DNA of 15,428 nucleotides. It comes from Elstera litoralis. GTDB lineage: Bacteria; Pseudomonadota; Alphaproteobacteria; Elsterales; Elsteraceae. The DNA lies in the NCBI RefSeq assembly GCF_000963705.1, contig NZ_LAJY01000349.1, positions 1 through 15,428 of the forward strand, in the 5' to 3' direction. A program made the translations under genes and the position numbers. Numbering within the stretch: the stretch's first letter is position 1; each line of letters begins with the position of its first letter. Shown here piece by piece: positions 8,300-14,304 of the stretch. Under the pieces are notes generated by a model that saw nothing but the letters and a program-made list of their open reading frames with translations, had not been told where the DNA came from and searched no databases.

Positions 8300-8339
8300 A
8301 AAATGCGTCATTTTGGGATGAGAATCGGGTCTCATTCCC
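8300..8339. promoter_or_regulatory. Variant palindrome and adjacent inverted repeat upstream of rhaD
   Basis: AAAATG-CGT-CATTTT at 8300-8314 is a perfect 6-bp-arm palindrome sharing the TGCGTC core with the operator array. Its centre lies 94 bp, close to nine helical turns, from the centre of the first array site. Directly beside it, GGGATGAGA (8315-8323) and TCTCATTCCC (8330-8339) form a second inverted repeat with one bulged base. Both lie 22-61 bp ahead of the rhaD GTG, inside the probable 5' leader. An auxiliary RhaR operator or an RNA leader structure is inferred. Confidence 0.4.
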
Positions 8340-8374
8340 GTTTCATCGGCATGAGGCCGCAATTTTGGGGGCGC

Positions 8375-8380
8375 TGTCAA
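8375..8380 (-). promoter_or_regulatory. Candidate -35 element of the rhaDI promoter
   Basis: The minus strand reads TTGACA, a perfect sigma-70-type -35 hexamer, about 97 bp ahead of the rhaD start. No good -10 is visible at 16-18 bp spacing (best GCCTCA or CCTCAT), so the call is tentative. The nearest palindrome of the operator array ends 13 bp upstream of it. Confidence 0.3.
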
Positions 8381-8393
8381 ATGGAATAGGTAA

Positions 8394-8453
8394 TTTTGCG
8401 TCGCAAAAGATCGCGATTGCGACGCAAATATGACGTTTTTTGCGACGCAAAAA
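8394..8453. promoter_or_regulatory. Triple operator array between rhaD and rhaR
   Basis: Three copies of an odd palindrome with core TTGCG-W-CGCAA are seen: TTTTGCG-T-CGCAAAA at 8394-8408, TTGCG-A-CGCAA at 8417-8427, and TTTTTGCG-A-CGCAAAAA at 8437-8453. Centres are at 8401, 8422 and 8445, spaced 21 and 23 bp, so successive sites face nearly the same side of the helix. DeoR-family regulators bind such repeated sites, and the adjacent gene encodes one. RhaR is therefore the likely ligand, but this is inferred from position only. Both outward promoters could be controlled from this array. Confidence 0.7.
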
Positions 8454-8466
8454 TGAACAATTACGC

Positions 8467-8472
8467 TTGACG
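8467..8472 (+). promoter_or_regulatory. Candidate -35 element of the rhaRSTPQUK promoter
   Basis: TTGACG, a near-consensus -35 hexamer, starts 13 bp after the third operator palindrome. The -10 is weak (TTTACG at 16-bp spacing is the best seen), which would put transcription start roughly 25 bp ahead of the rhaR ATG. Confidence 0.3.
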
Positions 8473-8528
8473 GGTGATGCCTCTAAGATTTACGCCTTTC
8501 GTCACACCGGCCAGAGAGGGCCTTTTCC

Positions 8529-9320
8529 ATGCATCAACACGAACGTCACGGACTGATCGCCGCGCTGCTGCAAAAGCAGGGAACCCTTGGGATTCAGGAT
8601 CTCATGGCCCGGCTCGATGCGTCGCGGGCAACCGTGCGGCGCGATTTGCAGGAGATGGAGACGGCGGGGCTGTTGCGCCGGGTGCGCGGCGGAGCGCAGG
8701 CCTTGGGGGCGCGTCCGACGCATCTGACCGAACCGCCGTTCGATTACAACGCCACCTTGAACCGCGAAACCAAGCGCGCCATTGCCCGCCGGGCCGTGGA
8801 ACTTTGCGGCGAGCGCGATTCCATTATTATCGACGGTGGCACCACTACCTTCGCCATGACGGAATTCCTCGTGCAAACCAACGTGGAGGTGCTGACCAAC
8901 AGCCTTCCCATTGCCGACTTTCTGATGCGCCACGGCGAGAACCGCGTGACTTTGCCGGGCGGTGAGATTTTCCGCGAGCAGCAACTGGTGCTGAGCCCCT
9001 TCGATAATGATCTGACGCACCGTTTCTTTGCGTCAAAATTATTCATGGGGGCACAAGCGCTGACGCAGCATGGGCTGATGCAGTCGGACCCGCTGCTGAT
9101 TCGCGCCGAACAGAAGCTGATCGATCAGGCCGAAAAACTCGTGGTTTTGGTCGATAGCAGCAAATTTACAGGGCGGGGCAGTCTCATTCTCTGCCCCTTA
9201 TCCCGCATCGATATCGTCGTGACCGACGATGGCATCAGCGAGACCGCCACCGCGCTGCTGCGCGACGCGGGCGTGGAGTTGATGATTGTACCCCGCTGGC
9301 GAAACCGCTCAGCGGCTTAA
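8529..9320 (+). CDS. rhaR: DeoR-family transcriptional regulator of rhamnose catabolism
   Basis: Encodes 263 residues. The N-terminal winged helix (about 6-57) has the DeoR signature, with recognition helix region DASRATVRRDLQEMETAGLL. The C-terminal DeoRC sugar-phosphate sensor domain begins about residue 75 and contains the conserved loop DSIIIDGGTTT. Family members usually repress catabolic operons and release DNA on binding a phosphorylated sugar. The orthologous position in R. leguminosarum is occupied by RhaR, described as a negative regulator. ATG 8529 is preceded by an AGAGAGG Shine-Dalgarno (about 8512-8518). It is the first gene of the rightward transcript, followed 71 bp later by rhaS, and diverges from rhaD across 250 bp holding the palindrome array. 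The inducing ligand (rhamnulose or rhamnulose 1-phosphate) cannot be read from the sequence. Confidence 0.9.
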   Translation: MHQHERHGLIAALLQKQGTLGIQDLMARLDASRATVRRDLQEMETAGLLRRVRGGAQALGARPTHLTEPPFDYNATLNRETKRAIARRAVELCGERDSIIIDGGTTTFAMTEFLVQTNVEVLTNSLPIADFLMRHGENRVTLPGGEIFREQQLVLSPFDNDLTHRFFASKLFMGAQALTQHGLMQSDPLLIRAEQKLIDQAEKLVVLVDSSKFTGRGSLILCPLSRIDIVVTDDGISETATALLRDAGVELMIVPRWRNRSAA

Positions 9321-9325
9321 CCGAC

Positions 9326-9364
9326 CCCCGCCTAAGCGAGCGCAAAAGAACGGCTCCGGCGGGG
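9326..9364 (+). other. Intercistronic inverted repeat between rhaR and rhaS
   Basis: CCCCGCC (9326-9332) and GGCGGGG (9358-9364) can pair, with an inner GAGC/GCTC stem at 9338-9341 and 9353-9356. No T-run follows, so it is not a clear terminator. It could help process or stabilise the transcript between regulator and binding protein. Support is weak. Confidence 0.3.
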
Positions 9365-9391
9365 AAAATCATCCAAGGGAGGATGTACGCC

Positions 9392-10393
9392 GTGACCAAA
9401 TTTCTGAAAACCGCCAGCCTTGCCGTCATCGTCGGCGTTCTGGCGATGAACTCCGCCGATGCCGCCGATAAGCTGCGCGTGGCCATGCTGGTCAAATCGC
9501 TCGGCAATGGCTTCTTTGAAGCCTGTAAGGAAGGCGGAATTGAAGCCTCGAACGAGCTTGGTAATGTCGAGTTGATCTACACCGGCCCGACGACGGCGAC
9601 CGCCGAGGGGCAGATCGAACTGATGAACGCGTTGATCGCTCAGAAAGTCGATGCTATCGCCATTTCGGCGAATGATGCCAACGCCCTGGTGCCGGTGGCC
9701 AAACGCGCCGCCGAACGCGGGATTAAGGTTATTTCCTTCGATAGCGGGATCGCCAGTGGCCGTTTGCTGCAATTGAACCCGTCCAATGCGGCGCTGATTG
9801 GTCAGAAGCAAGTGCAAATGGCGTTGGATGCCGTGGGCGCGGCGGGGGGCGAAGTCGCCATTCTGTCGGCGACCGCCCAAGCGACGAACCAAAATATCTG
9901 GATCGCCGAAATGAAAAAGGAGCTGGCAAAGCCCGAATTTTCATCGCTGAAACTCGTTTCCACGGTTTATGGCGACGATCAAGCCGATAAGAGCTACCGC
10001 GAGGCCCAGGGCCTGTTCAAATCCTTCCCGAACCTGAAGGCCATCATCGCCCCAACCTCGGTCGGCATCGTTGCGGCGGCAAAAGCCGTGGCGGATCAAG
10101 GGTTGATCGGCAAGGTCTATGTCACCGGCCTTGGCTTGCCGTCGGAAATGAAGGGCCATGTGCAGAGCGGCGCAACCAAAAGCTTCGCCATCTGGAACCC
10201 GGTCGACCTCGGTTATACCGTCACCTATGCCGCTGTGCAGTTCATTAAGGGCGAGTTGAAGGGGAAAGCGGGCGAGAAAGTGCCCGTTGGGCGCATGGGC
10301 ACGCTCACGATCGACGATAAAGGCGAAGCCGCGATGGCGGAGCCCTTCACCTTCGATAAGGATAACGTGCTGAAATACGCCAAGTATTTCTAA
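9392..10393 (+). CDS. rhaS: Rhamnose ABC transporter, periplasmic substrate-binding protein
   Basis: Encodes 333 residues. The N-terminus is a classical Sec signal peptide: MTKFLK, a hydrophobic core, then ADA|AD with likely cleavage after residue 24. The mature part is a type I periplasmic binding protein of the sugar/autoinducer family (LRVAMLVKSLGNGFFEACKEG; AQKVDAIAISANDANALVPVA; KVISFDSGIA). It would bind L-rhamnose in the periplasm and deliver it to RhaP/RhaQ. Start: AAGGGAGG (9375-9382) sits nine bases before GTG 9392. The in-frame ATG at 9383 directly abuts this Shine-Dalgarno and is too close to use, so GTG 9392 is preferred. The gene lies second in the rightward operon and is followed by a structured 98-bp gap before rhaT. 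The assignment rests on gene order and family resemblance. Substrate residues were not individually verified. Confidence 0.9.
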   Translation: MTKFLKTASLAVIVGVLAMNSADAADKLRVAMLVKSLGNGFFEACKEGGIEASNELGNVELIYTGPTTATAEGQIELMNALIAQKVDAIAISANDANALVPVAKRAAERGIKVISFDSGIASGRLLQLNPSNAALIGQKQVQMALDAVGAAGGEVAILSATAQATNQNIWIAEMKKELAKPEFSSLKLVSTVYGDDQADKSYREAQGLFKSFPNLKAIIAPTSVGIVAAAKAVADQGLIGKVYVTGLGLPSEMKGHVQSGATKSFAIWNPVDLGYTVTYAAVQFIKGELKGKAGEKVPVGRMGTLTIDDKGEAAMAEPFTFDKDNVLKYAKYF

Positions 10394-10422
10394 GCGACGG
10401 TTCAAATAAGAAAATAGGAAAA

Positions 10423-10485
10423 CCGGGGGATATATCCCCCGGCCTGGGGTGTCGGGGACAGCGTCCCCGACGCTCCCGAAGGGAG
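10423..10485 (+). promoter_or_regulatory. Triple hairpin cluster between rhaS and rhaT
   Basis: Three inverted repeats are stacked: the perfect 20-bp palindrome CCGGGGGATATATCCCCCGG (10423-10442); GTCGGGGAC with its complement GTCCCCGAC around a 3-nt AGC loop (10451-10459 and 10463-10471); and CTCCC-GAA-GGGAG (10473-10485). The right arm of the last is part of the rhaT Shine-Dalgarno GGGAGGG. Structures after the binding-protein gene of ABC sugar operons commonly protect the upstream mRNA and lower downstream expression. That role, and masking of the rhaT ribosome binding site, are inferred. No T-run is present. Confidence 0.65.
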
Positions 10486-10491
10486 GGACGA

Positions 10492-12001
10492 ATGGTTCTA
10501 GCCGTGGAAGGACTGAAAAAAGTCCTTCGGGGCCGTTGCCGCTTTGCGCGATGGTCGCCTCAGCCTCACGCCGGGCCGCGTCACCGCCTTGATTGGCGAG
10601 AATGGCGCGGGGAAATCGACCTTGGTGAAAATCCTCACGGGGATTTACCCGCCGGATGCGGGCAGCCTGCGCCTGGATGGGGTGGAGCGGCATTTCGCGT
10701 CGCCCCAGGAATCGCAAGCGGCGGGCATCGCGGCAATCCATCAGGAAACCGTGATGTTCGATGATCTGAGCGTGGCGGAAAATATCTGCGCCGGGCATTG
10801 GCCTCGGCATGAGCGCGGCTGGCGGCGGGGATTGATCGACTGGAAAGCTCTGCTGGCCCAGGCCCAGGCAGTGCTGGACCGGCTGGGGGCCGAACTGCCC
10901 CTGCAAACCCGCTGCGGCGATCTCTCCATCGCGCAAAAGCATCTGGTGGAAATGGCCCGTGCCCTCTGCCACGACAGCCGCGTGCTGATTATGGACGAGC
11001 CGACGGCGGCCCTCTCGCACCGGGAGATCGAGGATCTCTATCGGCTGGTGCGGCAGTTGAAGGCGCAAGGCGTCGCCATTCTCTTCATCTCCCATAAGTT
11101 CGATGAAATCTTTGAAATCGCCGATTCCTTTGTCGTGATGCGCGACGGGGCTTTCGTGGCCGACGGGGCGATTGCCGATACCAGCGTCGATGAACTGGTT
11201 GCCCTGATGGTTGGGCGGGCGATGGGGGCCGTCTTCCCCAAGCGTGCCGTGCCCATCGGCGCGCCGGTGCTGGAGGTGCGCGACCTGTGCCATCCGACCG
11301 AGTTTGCCGAGGTGAGCTTTACGGTGCGCGCCGGGGAAATCCTCGGGTTTTACGGTCTCGTCGGCGCGGGGCGCAGCGAGGTGATGCAGGCGCTGTTTGG
11401 CCTTACCCCGGTCAGCGGCGGGACGGTTTCCCTCGGCGGGCAAAGCCTGCGCGTGACCAGCCCGAAGGAGGCCATCGCCGCCGGAATCGCCTATGTGCCC
11501 GAGGATCGGCAGAGCCAAGGCGCGATTCTGCCGATGAGCATTCGCGACAATATCACGCTGCCGCTGCTGGAGCGCATTACCGGCGGCTGGTTTCTATCGG
11601 CCCGGAAGGAAGGGGCGGTGGCCGAAACCTTCGCGCGGCGGTTGGCGGTGAAAGCGCCGGACTGGCACACCCGCGTCGATGCGCTCTCGGGGGGCAATCA
11701 GCAGAAGGTGGTAATCGGCAAATGGCTGGCGACGGCCCCGAAAGTCATCATCCTCGACGAGCCGACCAAGGGGATCGACGTCGGATCGAAAGCCAAGGTG
11801 CATGATTTCATGAGCGATCTTGTCGCCGAAGGGCTGGCGGTCATTCTGGTTTCCTCCGAACTGCCGGAGGTCATGGGCATGGCCGACCGCATCATCGTTA
11901 TGCAGCAGGGCCGCCCCTGCGGCAGTTTTGAGCGCGCCGATTTCGCCACCGACCCCGTCCAAGGGGCGGCGGTGCTGGCGCGCGCGGCGACGGGAGGCTG
12001 A
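10492..12001 (+). pseudogene. rhaT: Rhamnose ABC transporter, tandem ATP-binding protein (RhaT), interrupted by a 1-base frameshift
   Basis: ATG 10492 has GGGAGGG five bases upstream and begins MVLAVEGLKK, a normal sugar-ABC N-terminus. The frame then derails at a run of six A (10516-10521). Dropping one A gives KKSFGAVAALRDGRLSLTPG and joins the long downstream frame, which ends at 12001 and would make about 502 residues, the usual family length. The downstream frame alone has no ATG or GTG start near the break, only TTG 10544. Two ABC domains follow. The first has Walker A GENGAGKST (about 35-43), signature LSIAQKHLVEMA and Walker B VLIMDEPTAALS. The second has the degenerate P-loop GLVGAGRSEV, signature LSGGNQQKVVIGKW and Walker B VIILDEPTKGIDVGS. 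It would energise rhamnose import with RhaP and RhaQ. rhaP starts 2 bp after its stop. The break may be a homopolymer error or a true mutation. Confidence 0.88.
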
Positions 12002-12003
12002 GG

Positions 12004-12972
12004 ATGCGGCGCGATCTCATTCTAGCGGCGGTCGTTCTCGGCCTCGCCCTAATCATCGGCTGGCGCGCGCCCGTCTTTCTAACCTTTGCGACGCTCGACG
12101 ATATCGCCACCGATACCGCGCTGCTGGCGATGATGGCGCTGGCGCAAATGCTGGTGATCTTGACGCGGGGCATCGATCTGTCGGTTGCGGCGATGCTGGC
12201 CTTCTGCGGTATGGCGGCGGCTTTGACCGGGCAGGCGTTCCCGGATCTGCCGCTTGGGCTGCTGCTGCTGATCGGGCCGCTCGTCGGCCTCGGCCTCGGT
12301 GCCGTCAATGGAGCTTTCGTTGCTTGGTTGAACGTGCCGCCCATTGTCGTGACGCTGGCCAGCATGAGCCTGTACCGGGGCGCAACGTTCCTGCTGAGCG
12401 GCGGGCGGTGGGTTTCGTCCCACGATATGCCCGCCGCCTTCCGGGGTTTCCCGACCGAAAGACTATTCGGCCTGACCCATCTCGTCTGGTTTGCGCTGCT
12501 GACGATCCTGCTGGCCTATGCCGTGCTGCGCTATAGCCGCTTCGGGCGCTCGATTTACGCCTATGGCGGCAATCCGAGTGCGGCCCGCTATGTTGGGATT
12601 GCCTCGGGACGGGTGCTGTTTTCGGTTTATGCGATTAGCGGCGCGGTGGCGGGCCTGTGCGGGGCGCTCTGGGTTGGGCGTTACGGGATTGCGTTCACGG
12701 ATGCGGCGCAGGGGTTTGAGCTTCAGATCATCGCCGCTTGCGTTATCGGCGGGGTCAGTATCGCGGGCGGCATCGGCACGGTTTTGGGCTGCCTGCTGGG
12801 CGTGGCGTTCTTGGGGATGATCGGCAATGCCCTCCCGATCATGGCGATTTCCCCCTTCTGGCAAATGCTGATTTCCGGCGCGGTTATTCTGGCCGCCGTG
12901 ATGCTCAACCGGCAGAAGGGCCGCGCCGCCAAAATCATTCTGCGCCCGAAATCGGCGGAGGGCACGCGATGA
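12004..12972 (+). CDS. rhaP: Rhamnose ABC transporter permease 1
   Basis: A 322-residue inner-membrane protein of the branched-chain/ribose-type permease family (BPD_transp_2), built of roughly eight to ten hydrophobic segments from about residue 3 to 305. Conserved family features are QMLVILTRGIDLSVAAMLAF near residues 45-65 and, towards the C-terminus, ACVIGGVSIAGGIGTVLGCLLG, the cytoplasmic region that contacts the ATPase. It would form the membrane channel as a heterodimer with RhaQ. ATG 12004 lies 2 bp after the rhaT stop with GAGG-type ribosome binding sequence inside the rhaT end, and the gene overlaps rhaQ by 4 bp (ATGA), so translational coupling is likely. The C-terminal tail is basic, consistent with a cytoplasmic end. 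The P/Q naming follows the R. leguminosarum gene order. Confidence 0.9.
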   Translation: MRRDLILAAVVLGLALIIGWRAPVFLTFATLDDIATDTALLAMMALAQMLVILTRGIDLSVAAMLAFCGMAAALTGQAFPDLPLGLLLLIGPLVGLGLGAVNGAFVAWLNVPPIVVTLASMSLYRGATFLLSGGRWVSSHDMPAAFRGFPTERLFGLTHLVWFALLTILLAYAVLRYSRFGRSIYAYGGNPSAARYVGIASGRVLFSVYAISGAVAGLCGALWVGRYGIAFTDAAQGFELQIIAACVIGGVSIAGGIGTVLGCLLGVAFLGMIGNALPIMAISPFWQMLISGAVILAAVMLNRQKGRAAKIILRPKSAEGTR

Positions 12973-13967
12973 CCAGCCTCAAACTCGCGCCGCTGCCGCC
13001 ATCCTCTTCGCCCTGGGGGCTCCGACTGATGCGCCGATGGGAACTGCTGCTGGCGGCCCTGCTGGTTCTGGTAATGGCCGGAAACAGTCTCGTGTCGCCC
13101 TATTTTCTCGATCCCTATAATCTGGCCGACGCCACGGCGAATTTCACCGAAAAGGCGATGGTCGCCCTGCCGATGGCGCTGCTCATCATCGTGCGCGAGA
13201 TCGATATTTCGGTCGCCTCGATCATGGCGCTCGCCTCGCTCCTCATTGGGCTTGCGGCGGAAGTGGGGGTGGGAATGCCGGGGCTCGTTGCGATCGGAAT
13301 GCTCACCGGCCTTGCCGCCGGGCTGCTGAACGGCGCGTTGGTGGCGGGGCTGGGGTTGCCGTCCATCGTCGTGACCATAGGCACGCTGTCGCTGTTTCGC
13401 GGCATTACGTCAGTCGTGTTGGGCGACCGGGCGATTACGGCTTATCCAGAGGCTTTCACCGACCTTGCGACGGTGAAGCTCATTCCTTTCGTCAACCTGG
13501 AGTTCGCGCTTTTCCTGGCGCTTGCGGCGGGGTTCGCGCTGGTCTTGCACGGCACGGTGATCGGGCGGCGGCTGTACGCCATCGGCCTCAACCCCACGGC
13601 GGCGCGTTTTTCTGGGCTGAGCGTGGCGCGGACGAAATTGATGCTCTTCGCCCTAACCGGCCTCATCGCCGGGTTGGCCGCCGTCTTCCTAACCGCGCGC
13701 ATCGGCAGCACCCGCCCGAATATCGCGAGCGGCTGGGAACTTGAGATCATCACAATGGTCATTCTCGGCGGGGTGAGCATTGCGGGCGGGGCCGGAACCA
13801 TCGGCGGGGTGGTGCTGGCGGTATTCTTGCTGGGGATGGCTGGGTTTGGAATGGGGCTGCTGAATGTGCCCGGCATCGTCATGAGCACGCTGATCGGCCT
13901 ACTGCTGCTCGTCGCCGTCGCCGTGCCGCAACTTCTGGCGCGGCTGCGCCGGGGAGGGAAATCGTAA
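12969..13967 (+). CDS. rhaQ: Rhamnose ABC transporter permease 2
   Basis: A 332-residue integral membrane permease paralogous to RhaP. After a proline/serine-rich cytoplasmic N-terminus (about residues 1-25) come multiple hydrophobic segments. The family motif REIDISVASIMALASLLIG is at about residues 75-95, and EIITMVILGGVSIAGGAGTIGG lies in the C-terminal half as the ATPase-contact region. The ATG overlaps the rhaP stop (ATGA at 12969-12972), which selects this start over upstream in-frame codons inside rhaP. The stop overlaps the rhaU start (TAATG at 13965-13969). This tight packing indicates one translationally coupled block rhaT-P-Q-U. It would complete the RhaSTPQ importer. Rhamnose specificity is inferred from context. 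Confidence 0.9.
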   Translation: MTSLKLAPLPPSSSPWGLRLMRRWELLLAALLVLVMAGNSLVSPYFLDPYNLADATANFTEKAMVALPMALLIIVREIDISVASIMALASLLIGLAAEVGVGMPGLVAIGMLTGLAAGLLNGALVAGLGLPSIVVTIGTLSLFRGITSVVLGDRAITAYPEAFTDLATVKLIPFVNLEFALFLALAAGFALVLHGTVIGRRLYAIGLNPTAARFSGLSVARTKLMLFALTGLIAGLAAVFLTARIGSTRPNIASGWELEIITMVILGGVSIAGGAGTIGGVVLAVFLLGMAGFGMGLLNVPGIVMSTLIGLLLLVAVAVPQLLARLRRGGKS

Positions 13968-14281
13968 TGGAAAAAATCGCCTTCGCCATGCAGTTGAAGC
14001 CCGGCACCGAAGCCGAGTATCAGCGCCGCCACGATGAGATTTGGCCCGACCTCAGCGCGCTTCTGAAAGAGGCAGGGATTGCCGATTACAGCATTTTTCT
14101 CGATCCCCAGAGCCTCACGCTTTTCGCCGTGCTGCGCCGGGCGGCGGGGCATCGGATGGACCGGCTGCCCGAGTATCCGATTATGCAGCGCTGGTGGGCC
14201 TTTATGGCCGATCTGATGGTGGTAAACCCGGATAATTCCCCGGTCGTGCGCCCGCTGCCCTGTGTTTTTCATTTGGATTAG
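13967..14281 (+). CDS. rhaU: L-rhamnose mutarotase
   Basis: A 104-residue cytoplasmic enzyme, exactly the length of E. coli RhaM. It interconverts the alpha and beta anomers of L-rhamnose, speeding supply of the form used by the isomerase. Residues known from the E. coli enzyme are all present at the same numbers: His22 (catalytic), Tyr18, Tyr41 and the Trp76-Trp77 pair (in MQRWWAFM). Rhizobial loci call this gene rhaU and enterobacterial ones rhaM. The ATG overlaps the rhaQ stop codon by one base, and rhaK follows 23 bp downstream. Confidence 0.95.
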   Translation: MEKIAFAMQLKPGTEAEYQRRHDEIWPDLSALLKEAGIADYSIFLDPQSLTLFAVLRRAAGHRMDRLPEYPIMQRWWAFMADLMVVNPDNSPVVRPLPCVFHLD

Positions 14282-14303
14282 ATGTTTTTTAGTTGGATTG
14301 AGA
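14264..14303 (+). repeat. Imperfect 20-bp tandem duplication at the rhaU-rhaK junction
   Basis: The segments 14264-14283 and 14284-14303 match at 14 of 20 positions, sharing GTTTTT and TTGGATT. The first copy spans the rhaU stop and the second fills the gap before the rhaK ATG, where only a weak ribosome binding sequence (GAG at 14300-14302) is visible. It may be an old short duplication that opened this gap. Confidence 0.4.
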
Positions 14304-14304
14304 C

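Noticed and set aside
9027..9038. Operator-like TTTGCGTCAAAA inside rhaR
   Set aside because: Only half of the palindrome is present, and it lies within coding sequence that conserved residues explain.
9383..9385. ATG 9383 as the rhaS start
   Set aside because: It immediately abuts the GGGAGG Shine-Dalgarno. GTG 9392 has proper spacing and gives a clean signal peptide.
10516..10522. Programmed -1 ribosomal frameshift at A AAA AAG
   Set aside because: The heptamer is present, but joining the frames needs a +1 shift, so the direction is wrong. No such frameshifting is known to me in sugar ABC ATPases.
9941..11518. Long open frame on the minus strand (525 codons) opposite rhaS and rhaT
   Set aside because: It is antisense to conserved binding-protein and ABC ATPase sequence. 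The composition is shadow-like and no domain is visible.
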